In this document: positions 41,301 through 49,998 of the stretch, piece after piece
How the letters are laid out: each line of letters opens with the position of its first letter
Numbering within the stretch: the first letter of the stretch is position 1
Origin: DASYML01 sp036399835
GTDB lineage: Bacteria > Acidobacteriota > Blastocatellia > Pyrinomonadales > Pyrinomonadaceae
Assembly (NCBI GenBank): GCA_036399835.1
Contig: DASWMI010000146.1
Location: 1-51,501, forward strand
Direction of reading: 5' to 3'
Length of the DNA stretch: 51,501 nucleotides
Translations under genes and position numbers: made by a program
The notes under the pieces: model-generated
Told to the model about the DNA's origin: nothing
The model's input: only the letters and a program-made list of their open reading frames with translations
Databases searched by the model: none

Positions 41301-42842
41301 TTAACTACGATTGCTCAGATTTGCGATGACGATGAGCAGCTCGGCAGGCTCTACGGGCTTTGGGACGTGCATCTGATAGCCAGCCGAGAGCGCGCGCATG
41401 CGGTCGGAAAATCTGGCATGCGCCGTCAGCGCGATGGCGGGCAGCCTGCCTCCCCCAGTCTTTTCCAGCGAGCGCACCTTGCTAATCAAAGCGTAACCGT
41501 CTTCGTCCGGCATCTCTATGTCGCTGACGAGCAGGTCCGGTTTCGAGCGTTGCAATTTTTCCAATGCGTCAGCCACGGTCGCGACAGCCGTCACTTCTGC
41601 TCCGCTCTGCGTCAGGACCATCGTCAACAACTCACGCGCATCGCGCTCGTCGTCCACGACCAGCACGTGCAGCCCGTCGAGCCTCGGCAAATCCTTGAGC
41701 CGCAAACTGTCTTCAGCGGCCAGCACGCTCTGCTCCGTCTCAGCCGTCGAGAATTGGTCCAAGCCAGACAAGACCATGAGCGGCAATCTCACTGTAAAGG
41801 TCGCGCCCTGCCCCTCTCCACGGCTCTCGGCGGTGATCGTTCCGCCATGCAGCTCGACTAGATGACGCGTGATTGCCAGCCCCAATCCAAGCCCGCCATG
41901 CCTTCTGGTCGTAGAGGTATCGGCCTGACGAAAGCGCTCAAAAACTTGCGGTAGAAACTCCGCGTCAATACCCTGGCCGCTGTCGCTGACCGTCATCTCG
42001 ACATGCGAGTTAACGCGCTCTAGCCGAACCTGTACGCGGCCTCCCTTCGGCGTAAACTTGATGGCGTTCGAGAGCAGATTCCAGACGACCTGTTGCAAGC
42101 GGCTGGCATCGCCGGAGACTGGACCAGCCTTCGGGTCCAGAATTGCTTGCAGACGAATCGCGCGCGCGTCTGCGGCGGGACGCACCACGTCAAGGGCCGC
42201 CTCTATGACAGACGCGAGTTCGACCCGGCCAACGTCAAGGCGTAGCTTGCCCGAGATGATACGCGAAAAATCGAGCAGGTCTTCGATGAGCTGCGATTGC
42301 GACTTTGCGTTGCGCTCGATAATCTCCAGAGCGCGCGCGGTCATGGCCTGGTCCAGTTTCCCCTCGCCGAGCATACGCGCCCAACCGAGTATGGCATTGA
42401 GAGGTGTGCGCAATTCATGCGAGACGACGGCGAGGAACTCATCTTTGGCGAGGTTGGCGGCCTCCGCAGCCTTCTTCGCCAGCAGTATCTCGTCCTCGTA
42501 ACGGCTGCGCTGGCGTATCGGAATAAAGACGCATTCGTTGACCATTGTTCCGTCACGCTCAAGACGGACGGCTGAGGCGAGGACGGGCACGTCGCCGCCG
42601 CTCGCGGACCGCAGCGAGAAATAAATCTCCTCTGCCTTGCCGTGCATTTTCAGTAGAGGAAAGAAGTGTGTTTGATAAAAGACGCGCCCGCCGATAGAGA
42701 GTATGGATTCGATGTGGCGGCCAGAGAGTTCTTCAGCCTCGCGCTCCAAAAGGCCGAGCAGCGTGGCATTGACCAGCATAATCTTGCCGTCGTCCGCGAA
42801 CGCCAGAAAGCCGCAGGGCGCGTTGTTAAGCAGGTCATCCAT
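41301..42842 (-). CDS. PAS hybrid histidine kinase with C-terminal receiver
   Basis: A 513-residue soluble kinase. Order: PAS domain (about residues 3-110, NNAPCGFLAFADDGKIMLVN), HisKA with VVSHELRTPLNAILGW, HATPase with NLLSNAIKFTP, DSGQGID and GGLGLGLAI, then a receiver with VVDDERDARELL, phospho-acceptor DIEMPDEDG and KPVEP. No transmembrane segment is present, so the signal is cytoplasmic. The ATG at 42842 leaves 10 bp after the hydrolase stop; an in-frame TTG at 42893 would overlap it. It forms an operon with the RsbQ-like hydrolase, which probably supplies the PAS ligand. Confidence 0.9.
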   Translation of the reverse strand: MDDLLNNAPCGFLAFADDGKIMLVNATLLGLLEREAEELSGRHIESILSIGGRVFYQTHFFPLLKMHGKAEEIYFSLRSASGGDVPVLASAVRLERDGTMVNECVFIPIRQRSRYEDEILLAKKAAEAANLAKDEFLAVVSHELRTPLNAILGWARMLGEGKLDQAMTARALEIIERNAKSQSQLIEDLLDFSRIISGKLRLDVGRVELASVIEAALDVVRPAADARAIRLQAILDPKAGPVSGDASRLQQVVWNLLSNAIKFTPKGGRVQVRLERVNSHVEMTVSDSGQGIDAEFLPQVFERFRQADTSTTRRHGGLGLGLAITRHLVELHGGTITAESRGEGQGATFTVRLPLMVLSGLDQFSTAETEQSVLAAEDSLRLKDLPRLDGLHVLVVDDERDARELLTMVLTQSGAEVTAVATVADALEKLQRSKPDLLVSDIEMPDEDGYALISKVRSLEKTGGGRLPAIALTAHARFSDRMRALSAGYQMHVPKPVEPAELLIVIANLSNRS

Positions 42843-42852
42843 GTGGCTCAGC

Positions 42853-43692
42853 TCAGGGTCTGCTGGCGGCCTGACTTCTATCTGGACGAGCAATGCTCAG
42901 GTAGTCCTTAATCACACCGATGGTCTCCTCCGGGTGGCTCATGTGCGGGCAATGGCCCGTCGCCTTCATCACGCGTAGCGTGCTGTGCGGCAGGTGCTGT
43001 TCCAGATATTGGCCGACAGAAAGCGGTGCGATGGCATCCTCCGAGCACTGTAGGATGAGCGACGGCAGCTCGACCTTTGGCAGATCGCTGCGGTTGTCGG
43101 AAAAGAAAGTGACTTCAGCGAAACGGCGCGCGATTCGTGGGTCTGTCGAGCAGAAGCTTTCCTCAAGCTCGCGCGTTAATTCTGGCCGCTCCGGATTCTG
43201 CATCACGGCGGGCGCGAGAAAGCTGGCCCAGCCGATATAGTTTTTCTCCATCAGATCAAGCAGCCCCTCTATGTCTGCGCGCTCGAAGCCTCCGACATAA
43301 ACGGGCGGGTCGTTAATATAGCGCGGCGAAGGGCCGACCAGGATGAGTCTCTCGAAGCGCAGAGGCTCGCGTATGGAGGCCAGCAGGCCGACCACGCTAC
43401 TGACGGAATGCCCGACGAAGATGACATCCGTCAATTCCAGCGCCGCGCAAATATCGAGCACGTCCTGCACGTAGCCATCCATCTCGCCGTACCTCTCCGC
43501 GTTGTAAGCATTGAGGTCTGACTTACCCGACCCGACATAATCGAAGAGCACTATCCGGTAGTCGTCCTCGAAGGCAGGTGTGACGAAACGCCACATGTTC
43601 TGGTCGCACCCGAAACCATGCGCGAAGAGCATCGGCTGCGTGCCCTTGCCGAAGACCTTGACGTTATTACGCAGAAGAATATTCTGACTCAT
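42853..43692 (-). CDS. RsbQ-like alpha/beta hydrolase
   Basis: A 279-residue hydrolase of the RsbQ/KAI2/D14 group. The oxyanion segment is FAHGFGCDQNMWR, the nucleophile lies in VGHSVSSVVG, the acid in CSEDAIAPL and the histidine in TGHCPHMSHP. In Bacillus, RsbQ works with the PAS phosphatase RsbP to report energy stress; here the same hydrolase stands directly upstream of a PAS histidine kinase, so a comparable ligand-producing role is inferred. The ATG at 43692 lacks a clear Shine-Dalgarno sequence. It is divergent from the aconitase-family gene. Confidence 0.88.
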   Translation of the reverse strand: MSQNILLRNNVKVFGKGTQPMLFAHGFGCDQNMWRFVTPAFEDDYRIVLFDYVGSGKSDLNAYNAERYGEMDGYVQDVLDICAALELTDVIFVGHSVSSVVGLLASIREPLRFERLILVGPSPRYINDPPVYVGGFERADIEGLLDLMEKNYIGWASFLAPAVMQNPERPELTRELEESFCSTDPRIARRFAEVTFFSDNRSDLPKVELPSLILQCSEDAIAPLSVGQYLEQHLPHSTLRVMKATGHCPHMSHPEETIGVIKDYLSIARPDRSQAASRP

Positions 43693-43818
43693 CTTATTTG
43701 ATCCCGAATCTGCCGGACGCTGAAACGTTTTGCCGGCATTTAATGACTACCATCTTCCGCCGGAAAGGGCAACGCGCAAGCACAAGCCGGATGAGAGCCA
43801 TGCTATCCGAGCCTTTGG

Positions 43819-43863
43819 GCCTGCGGTTGACCTCTCGGAGCAGGCCGCGAGTCAACCGCAGGC
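43819..43863. repeat. Perfect 13-bp inverted repeat upstream of the aconitase-family gene
   Basis: The arms 43819-43831 and 43851-43863 are exact complements with a 19-base spacer. It lies between divergent genes, about 20 bp upstream of the probable -35 box for the plus-strand gene, followed by TTAACTTTT. It may be a regulator site or the terminator of a short antisense RNA. Confidence 0.6.
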
Positions 43864-43885
43864 TTAACTTTTATCGTCGTCCCGT

Positions 43886-43915
43886 TTAAGACTTTCGCGC
43901 CGCTTCGGTTATAAT
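43886..43915 (+). promoter_or_regulatory. Promoter of the aconitase-family gene
   Basis: TATAAT (43910-43915) is a perfect -10; TTAAGA (43886-43891) is a weak -35 with an 18-bp spacer. The leader would be about 43 nt, with CAGGGAGCTTATT before the ATG at 43965. Confidence 0.6.
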
Positions 43916-43964
43916 ATTGTTATCCGAAATTTATTCAATCATTTCTCTTATCAGGGAGCTTATT

Positions 43965-45962
43965 ATGAGTGTCGAGAAGATTGCGAAGCGACCGGACCGC
44001 ATCAAGTTTAAAGGGCGTATTCTCTATTTAACCGAAGAGACAGCTTTGATTCGCAGGCAGCTTGCGGGCGAGGAATTAGAGCCGGACGCCGAGCGAGCTT
44101 TGATGAACAATATCTCTACGGACGAGATTACGCCCGGTTGGGTCTGCTTCTATTATGACGAGACGCTGGGCCAGTATGTCTATGTCGGGATGCGCGAGAA
44201 CGCCGTGCAGAAGGACGAGGTTAAGAATGGCGGGTTCTCCGTCGTCGTCTCAGGGCTATCAAAGGGCTGCGGCTCTTCGCGCGAGACAGCGCCTTACGCC
44301 GAGAAGGCCGCGGGCGTAGAGCTTGTCATAGCGAAAACCATAGAGAAGATTTACGGGCAGAACGCGCAGAATATAGGTCTGCTGACCTCCACGGATTTCG
44401 GACTCATCGAGCGCATAGAGCGCGGCGAAGAGATTCCGCTTGAAGAGTTCACGCGCGGCCTCGACGGCATTTCGCGGGCGATTGTTGAATATGGCGGACT
44501 CTTTAATTACAACAAGGCGCGGCTTCACGGCCTGGTTGCGCCGCCGCCCGTGGACACCGCGCCGAGACCTATGACGATTGTCGAAAAGATTATCGCGCGG
44601 CATGCTTTTGTCAGGGCCGGGCAGGTCGGCGTGGAAGCAGTCAAACCGGGCGATGCGCTCTTTGCCGTCGCGGACGTGCGCTTCTCTCACGAATACGTGA
44701 CGCCCATGGCGGAGTCGCTCTTCAAACAGGCACTAGGCCAGGATGCGCGCGTCACGGAGCCTGAGTCCGTCTTCGCCTTCCGCGACCACCTGACATTTTT
44801 GGGCCGCGTGATGTCGGATGAGAAACGCAAGATGGGACTGCTTGAACGTGCCGAAGGCCTGGCCGTGACGCAGGCGAGCTTTACGGAAGAGCAGGGCATC
44901 AAGCTCTACGGCGGAAACGTCGAGCAGGGGTCGGAAGCTATCTGCCACAACGCCGTCGTGGAAGACCTGGCGCTGCCGGGCCAACTCGTCATCGGTACAG
45001 ACTCGCATACCTGCATGGCGGGCGTGCTCGGCTGCTTTGCCTTCGGTGTCGGCTCGACCGACATGGCAAACGCCTGGTACACAAAAGATATACGCATACG
45101 CGTTCCTCGCACAGTCCGCTTCGTCCTCAAAGGCCAGCGCCGCAAAGATGTCGCAGCCAAAGACGTGATGCTCTATATCCTCTCCACAGATTATATGAAA
45201 CAGGGTCAGGGCATAGGGCAGGTGCTTGAATTTGCTGGCGAAGGTCTCAAGGGGATGTCTCTGGACGAGCGCGCGACGCTGACCAACATGGCCGTCGAAG
45301 CGGGCGGCACGACCGGCATCATAGAGCCGGATGAAGTGACGCTCGAATATCTGGTGCGGACGCGCGGGCTGGATGCGGAAGAGGTCCGCAAAGGATTTTT
45401 GCAGAGCGACCCGGACGCCGAGTACGCTGCCGTTTTCGAGATTGAGCTGGACCGGATACGCCCCATGGTGGCGACGCCTGGAGACCCGCGCAACGGGATT
45501 CCGATTGACGAGCTTAAAGAAGAGATCAGGATTGACGCGGCTTACGGAGGCTCTTGCACGGGCGGCAAGATGGCCGACATGGATATGTATGCAGCCGTCT
45601 TGCAGAGCGCGCTCGAACAGGGAAGGCGCGTCGCGCCGGGCGTCCATCTCTATCTGCAATTCGGCTCGCAGAAGATTAAGCAGTATGCGCACGAGCGCGG
45701 GTACATGGAAATCTTCGAGCGCGCGGGCGCTGAATTGATTGACCCGAGCTGCGGAGCTTGCATCAACGCCGGGCCGGGCGCTTCAAAAACAGAGGAGACC
45801 GTCACCATCAGCGCGCAGAATCGCAACTTCCCGGGCCGCAGTGGACCAGGCCAGCTCTACCTGGCGTCGCCTTATGTCGTCGCGGCCTCTGCCATCGCCG
45901 GCCACATCGTCGCGCCTGAAGAATTCTTGCGTGAGCGCGCAGAAGAGCTCGTCGGGGTATGA
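43965..45962 (+). CDS. Aconitase/isopropylmalate isomerase-family protein, swivel domain first
   Basis: A 665-residue protein with reversed domain order. Residues about 45-190 are a LeuD-like swivel domain (GLSKGCGSSRETAP), and residues about 200-655 are the LeuC-like catalytic part with TDSHTC (C350), GGSCTGGK and DPSCGAC (C596, C599), which supply the three cysteines of the 4Fe-4S cluster. Ordinary fused aconitases carry the swivel at the C-terminus. It should be a hydro-lyase acting on isopropylmalate, citrate or homocitrate; the substrate is not decided by sequence. It has its own promoter and is followed by repeat copy 3. Confidence 0.85.
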   Translation: MSVEKIAKRPDRIKFKGRILYLTEETALIRRQLAGEELEPDAERALMNNISTDEITPGWVCFYYDETLGQYVYVGMRENAVQKDEVKNGGFSVVVSGLSKGCGSSRETAPYAEKAAGVELVIAKTIEKIYGQNAQNIGLLTSTDFGLIERIERGEEIPLEEFTRGLDGISRAIVEYGGLFNYNKARLHGLVAPPPVDTAPRPMTIVEKIIARHAFVRAGQVGVEAVKPGDALFAVADVRFSHEYVTPMAESLFKQALGQDARVTEPESVFAFRDHLTFLGRVMSDEKRKMGLLERAEGLAVTQASFTEEQGIKLYGGNVEQGSEAICHNAVVEDLALPGQLVIGTDSHTCMAGVLGCFAFGVGSTDMANAWYTKDIRIRVPRTVRFVLKGQRRKDVAAKDVMLYILSTDYMKQGQGIGQVLEFAGEGLKGMSLDERATLTNMAVEAGGTTGIIEPDEVTLEYLVRTRGLDAEEVRKGFLQSDPDAEYAAVFEIELDRIRPMVATPGDPRNGIPIDELKEEIRIDAAYGGSCTGGKMADMDMYAAVLQSALEQGRRVAPGVHLYLQFGSQKIKQYAHERGYMEIFERAGAELIDPSCGACINAGPGASKTEETVTISAQNRNFPGRSGPGQLYLASPYVVAASAIAGHIVAPEEFLRERAEELVGV

Positions 45963-46001
45963 TTTTGAGCAGGAGATTTCAACGCGTTCGGCATCTTCGC
46001 G

Positions 46002-46189
46002 TTTAGAACAGGTTTCAGAACTAGCCACCGCAGGCACGGAGACACAGAGAGAGACAGAGAATAAGCAGGGAACAAGAAAGAGGTGTTAAAGACTCTTCTC
46101 ATAGCCTCTTTTATCTGCTCTCTAATTTATCTTCTCTGTGCCTCCGTGCCTGCGGTGGCTCATCCTCCGGTTTTGAAATACTCTCTTAG
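46002..46189. repeat. Dispersed intergenic repeat, copy 3 (inverted orientation)
   Basis: A 188-bp copy running opposite to copies 1 and 2: it starts TTTAGAACAGGTTTCAGAAC, carries the inverted arms CCACCGCAGGCACGGAG and complement, and ends GGTTTTGAAATACTCTCTTAG. The interior is about 30 bp longer than in copy 2. It lies 39 bp after the stop of the aconitase-family gene and 31 bp before the CYTH gene. Confidence 0.85.
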
Positions 46190-46220
46190 TCTTTCGCGGG
46201 GAGTTGGTTAATATTCAGGG

Positions 46221-46826
46221 ATGACTTTAAGCGAGAATTCGGACGCAGGCTTTGGCAAGTATGCGCGCCTTGAGCGCGAGCGCAGGTTTCTGCTCGCAGA
46301 CCTGCCCGAAGGCTTGACGCGGGCCAGCGAGCACCTGCAAATCTGGGACAACTACATCACGAACACTCGCTTGCGTCTCAGACAGATACGCGTCCCCCGG
46401 ACCAAAGAATATACCTGGAAGCTGACGCAGAAATTTGCGCCCGCGCCGCAGGATTTCTCGCGCACGATAATTACCAACATTTATCTCAGCCGCTATGAGT
46501 ACGAAGTCATGGAGGTCTTCGCGGGTAACGAGATTCGCAAGAATCGCTATCCCTTCGAGCATCAAGGGCGCGCCTTCGGGATAGATGTTTTTCTCGGCCC
46601 GCTCTGGGGCTTAATCCTCGCGGAGACGAGCTTTGATTCGGATGAAGAGATGGACGGCTTCGCCTTGCCAGGCTTTGCCCGTCTGGATGTGACGAACGAC
46701 GAGCTGTTCACGGGCGGGAAGCTGGCCTATCTTTCATTCGATGAGATAAGGGCGGAGCTTGAGAGGCGTGCGCAAGGTAGTTCAAATTCATTTCAAGACA
46801 GATCGGAACGGGTACAAAACGGATGA
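46221..46826 (+). CDS. CYTH-domain protein
   Basis: A 201-residue protein of the CYTH/triphosphate tunnel metalloenzyme fold. The N-terminal ERERR (18-22) is a variant of the ExExK metal motif, with Arg in the Lys position, followed by alternating charged strands: TRLRLRQIR, YTWKLTQK and GIDVFLGPLWGLILAE. Members act as inorganic triphosphatases or adenylate cyclases; which applies is unknown. The stop overlaps the start of the lipoprotein gene (ATGA), so the two are translationally coupled. Confidence 0.85.
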   Translation: MTLSENSDAGFGKYARLERERRFLLADLPEGLTRASEHLQIWDNYITNTRLRLRQIRVPRTKEYTWKLTQKFAPAPQDFSRTIITNIYLSRYEYEVMEVFAGNEIRKNRYPFEHQGRAFGIDVFLGPLWGLILAETSFDSDEEMDGFALPGFARLDVTNDELFTGGKLAYLSFDEIRAELERRAQGSSNSFQDRSERVQNG

Positions 46827-48001
46827 TGCTTAAAAAGCTGACACACTTCTTTCTGCTGCTGACGCTCATTTTTTCCTTGCAGTCTTGCCAGCGCAAGGAT
46901 GATGCCTCGCAGCAATCCGGCGACGGCTCGCAGGCCAAAGGCAATAATGGGCAGGGCGGCGAGAGTATGCCTGCCGGAGGCACTCTCCCCGCGGGCACGG
47001 CCATAAACTTTCGCGGCAACATCGGCGGCGAAAACAAAATCGAGATGAAGCTGGTGCGCGACGGCGAGCGCCTTTCCGGCACCTACTTTTATTCCAAAGT
47101 CGGGAGCAACCTGGAGGTCAGGGGGACGATTGACAAGCAGGGCAACCTGATGCTCAAAGAGTTTGACGCGAGCGGCACGCAGACAGGACTCTTCAAAGGC
47201 AAGTGGACCGATTCCGAGACCGAGGGCGGCGTCTTCATCGAAGGCAACTGGTCCAAACCGGACGGCAGCAAAGAGGCTACCTTTTATGTCACGGAGCAGC
47301 ACGTGGAGTTTAGCAACGGGCTGAGCGTCGTGAGCAAAGAGATAAAGGAGGAGAACAAGAAAGCCAGGTACAGGCTTGATGTGGAGTATCCGCAGCTTCA
47401 GGGTGCTGCGGGCGGCAGCGCCGAAGCGTTCAACCATGAAGTCAGCTCCCGTATTACGAAGGAGATTAACGAGTGGAAATCCGGCGCGGGGCTGGAGGCT
47501 GGCGAAGAGGATTTAAGCTACGATGCGCCGGAGGACTCTTTCGATGAGAGCTATGATGTCAGGCTTGCCAACAATGATCTCGTCAGCATTATCTTTTATG
47601 TCTCCGTCTATGAGCACGGCGCGGCGCACCCGAGCAGCTATTCGTCCGTCATCAACTACGACCTCAAGCAAGGCCGCACGCTCAAGCTCGCCAACCTCTT
47701 CAAGCCGGGCGCGAGCTACCTGCAAAGCATCTCCGCCTACAGCATCAAAGATTTGAAGCGGCAGGCCGCGAAAGTTAAACCCGATGATTCGCTTCTGACG
47801 GATGAAAGCATAGAGGAGGGCGCGACCCCCACAGAGGACAATTATCAGAACTGGAATATCACAGCCAAAGGTCTGATGATTACCTTTGACCCTTACCAGG
47901 TCGGGCCATACGCCGCTGGACCACAAAGAGTCATCATCCCTTATTCCGCGCTGAGGGACATACTGGACCCCAACGGGCCTGTCGCTCCTTTGATGAAGTA
48001 G
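46823..48001 (+). CDS. Lipoprotein with DUF3298/RsiV-type domain
   Basis: A 392-residue exported lipoprotein: hydrophobic signal then lipobox LQSC with C22 as the lipidated residue, and a Gln/Gly-rich linker. Residues about 55-145 form a beta-rich domain (FRGNIGGENKIEMKLVRDG). Residues about 175-390 match the DUF4163-DUF3298 pair of RsiV-like proteins: VEYPQLQGAAGGSAEAFNHE, SVYEHGAAHPSSYSSVINYD, and YQVGPYAAGPQRVIIPYS. RsiV binds lysozyme; here the family function is not known. It is anchored to a membrane facing the periplasm. Confidence 0.82.
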   Translation: MMLKKLTHFFLLLTLIFSLQSCQRKDDASQQSGDGSQAKGNNGQGGESMPAGGTLPAGTAINFRGNIGGENKIEMKLVRDGERLSGTYFYSKVGSNLEVRGTIDKQGNLMLKEFDASGTQTGLFKGKWTDSETEGGVFIEGNWSKPDGSKEATFYVTEQHVEFSNGLSVVSKEIKEENKKARYRLDVEYPQLQGAAGGSAEAFNHEVSSRITKEINEWKSGAGLEAGEEDLSYDAPEDSFDESYDVRLANNDLVSIIFYVSVYEHGAAHPSSYSSVINYDLKQGRTLKLANLFKPGASYLQSISAYSIKDLKRQAAKVKPDDSLLTDESIEEGATPTEDNYQNWNITAKGLMITFDPYQVGPYAAGPQRVIIPYSALRDILDPNGPVAPLMK

Positions 48002-48022
48002 AGGAGGCTGGACGGGTTTGTT

Positions 48023-48535
48023 TTGAGCCGGACCAATCTTTCAATCTCTTTCTCAAGCGGGCTTAACTTGGGTTTGTCTTTCGCTCCAACCATCTACACC
48101 ATCGGCCACGGTCGCCACGCACTCGCCTACTTTCTAGAGCTGCTCGGCGAGCACGAGATTGCTTTCGTCTGCGACGTGCGGAGCGCGGCCCGCTCGCGCT
48201 GGCCGCAGTACAACGGGCGCGTGCTCGCAGAGGCTTTGCGCGAGCAGGGCATCGGTTACGAGCATTTGCCGGAATGTGGAGGCAAGGTCATCGCGCCGCC
48301 CGAAGAATTGGGGCGCGGTCTTGAACGCATCATGGAGCTGGCAGCGGAGATGCGCGTCGCGCTGCTCTGCTCCGAATCAAAACCACTGACGGAGCATAGA
48401 GAGCCGCGCGCCAACTGTCATCGCGTCGGGCTGCTTGGTCCACCGCTTCGCGCACGCGGCGCTCTCATCAAACACATCCTGCCAGATGGCGCGATTCTAG
48501 AAGTTGATGAAGCGAGCCTGCCTTCCATCTGGTGA
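48023..48535 (+). CDS. DUF488 family protein
   Basis: A 170-residue protein with the family signature YTIGHGRHALAYFLELL, then VCDVRSAARSRWPQYN, YEHLPECGGK and ALLCSESKPLTEHR, ending in CHRVGLL. The N-terminal part before TIGHG is unusually long, and only TTG or GTG starts are available; the TTG at 48023 has GAGGAGG about 12 bases upstream. A true start near residue 20 is possible. The function of DUF488 is unproven. It lies 21 bp after the lipoprotein stop. Confidence 0.8.
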   Translation: MSRTNLSISFSSGLNLGLSFAPTIYTIGHGRHALAYFLELLGEHEIAFVCDVRSAARSRWPQYNGRVLAEALREQGIGYEHLPECGGKVIAPPEELGRGLERIMELAAEMRVALLCSESKPLTEHREPRANCHRVGLLGPPLRARGALIKHILPDGAILEVDEASLPSIW

Positions 48536-48660
48536 TGAAGGGTCAGATGTTTTCGCTGAAACGTAGTCCGGGCAGAGCCTTGCTCTTTGTCCGAAGAGCG
48601 ATGCTGTGATGCGTGTTGCCTGTGAAGACGAATATCAAGGCGTGCAAACGGGAATCATTA

Positions 48661-49530
48661 TCATGCAGGCTGGACCAGTTTCCACTTGATGCGTGTATAG
48701 GCGATGCGGAATCCCTGTCGCTCAGCGTTGCGTTGCGAGGCGCTGCCCGGCTGCGTACACATCATAGCGATGTCGCAGCCCTCTTCGACGGCGTAACGCA
48801 GGCGGCTATCGAGCAACGCCAACTGCGCGCCCTGCTTGCGTCCTTCAGGAACGGTGCTGGCCCCCGCGAGCAGCGCCACTCCTTCACAGATACTCAAGGC
48901 TCCGGTCGCCAGAGGCTGCCCGTCAAGCTCTGCCAGGAAAGAGAGCGCGTTCGCCTTGTTCGCGCTGATACGCCCAATCTCCCGCATAAAGTCGGCCAGC
49001 TCCGCAAACTCGCTCCACCCTCTGGCGGCCAGTTGCGCCCACATCTCCTCTTCGCCCTGGCGCATCAGCCGCACACGAATCTTCTCGTTGCTTAAAACAG
49101 CAAAGCTCGCGCCGCGACGAATAGGACGAAACATCACACTGGTAAACTCAATCGGTTGATAACCGCGCTCATTCAATAGAGCGGGCAAAGCCGGGTCTGC
49201 GAGCGGGCTGACTTCATGAAAGACCTCTGCGCCGCGCTCTCTAAAGAAATTCTCAATCTGGTCCAGGACAGCGCCCGTCGCCTCCTCAAACAATCCCAGC
49301 CCGAAGGTCTGCGTCAGCGGCGACGAAGGCCCGTCGTACATGGCATAAGCGCCAGCCACCTCGACCCACTCGGCGCCGCTCTCAGGAAAGAGCCTGGCCC
49401 TGGCCTCTACAAACTCCGCGTTGCTTCTCGCTTCGACGCGCTCCAGCCTGCGCGAAAGATTGAGATCGGAAAAGATAAAAGGCTCTTCGCGCGTCTCTGC
49501 GTTCAAAGATTCTGCGTCCGTGCTGCTCAT
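48661..49530 (-). CDS. GNAT-family N-acetyltransferase
   Basis: A 289-residue protein. Its C-terminal half carries the acetyl-CoA loop PEGRKQGAQLALLDSRLRYA and the following CDIAMMCTQPGSASQRNAER element with the conserved Asn, typical of GNAT enzymes. The N-terminal half looks like a second, degenerate GNAT fold (TFGLGLFEEATGAVLDQIE). The substrate is unknown. It is convergent with the DUF488 gene; the 125-bp gap holds a 6-bp GCTCTT hairpin near 48585-48600. Confidence 0.82.
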   Translation of the reverse strand: MSSTDAESLNAETREEPFIFSDLNLSRRLERVEARSNAEFVEARARLFPESGAEWVEVAGAYAMYDGPSSPLTQTFGLGLFEEATGAVLDQIENFFRERGAEVFHEVSPLADPALPALLNERGYQPIEFTSVMFRPIRRGASFAVLSNEKIRVRLMRQGEEEMWAQLAARGWSEFAELADFMREIGRISANKANALSFLAELDGQPLATGALSICEGVALLAGASTVPEGRKQGAQLALLDSRLRYAVEEGCDIAMMCTQPGSASQRNAERQGFRIAYTRIKWKLVQPA

Positions 49531-49566
49531 TCAATCAGCCCTCTCCAATTTTATGTTAGATAGCCT

Positions 49567-49923
49567 TTACTCAACTTTGAGCGGCGTCTGCGGAGGCTCG
49601 ACCTCCAGGCGTATGCTGACCTGCTCGGACGAGTTAGCCCTGGCGCGAAAGGGCGATAGCTCGAATCTGCGGAAGCCATCCTTCCTGACTATAATCCTGT
49701 ACGTGCCCGCGGGCAACTCAGCCTCGAACTTGCCTTCATCATTCGATTGTAGCTTCAGACTAAACCGCGCATTCTCGATTTTGATGGTGGCATCGGTGAC
49801 GCGTGCTTGATTGGCATCAAGCACAGTGCCAGTGATTTTGCTCATCCGCGCTTTCGATGCGCGCGCCGCAGGATTGCCGTCTAGGCCAAAGATGAACAAC
49901 GCGGAAACGAGCGCGAAAAGCAT
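49567..49923 (-). CDS. Carboxypeptidase-regulatory-like (Cna B-type) secreted protein
   Basis: A 118-residue protein with a hydrophobic N-terminus (LFALVSALFIFGLDG) that serves as signal peptide, and one beta-sandwich domain: ITGTVLDANQARVTDATIKI, NDEGKFEAELPAGTYRIIV and FRRFELSPF. Such single domains usually act as structural or binding modules; catalytic residues are absent. It lies 36 bp after the GNAT start on the same strand but no ribosome binding site is clear. Confidence 0.75.
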   Translation of the reverse strand: MLFALVSALFIFGLDGNPAARASKARMSKITGTVLDANQARVTDATIKIENARFSLKLQSNDEGKFEAELPAGTYRIIVRKDGFRRFELSPFRARANSSEQVSIRLEVEPPQTPLKVE

Positions 49924-49998
49924 GATTGAAATAGTTCTTAATGTTTTTATCTCTCAAACCTTTCAAGCCAAGGGGTATGGTCCGAAGTTGCCGTCAGC

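Noticed and set aside
43698..43889. Plus-strand frame of 63 codons between RsbQ-like and aconitase-family genes
   Set aside because: It runs through the perfect inverted repeat, lacks a ribosome binding site and has no protein-like features.
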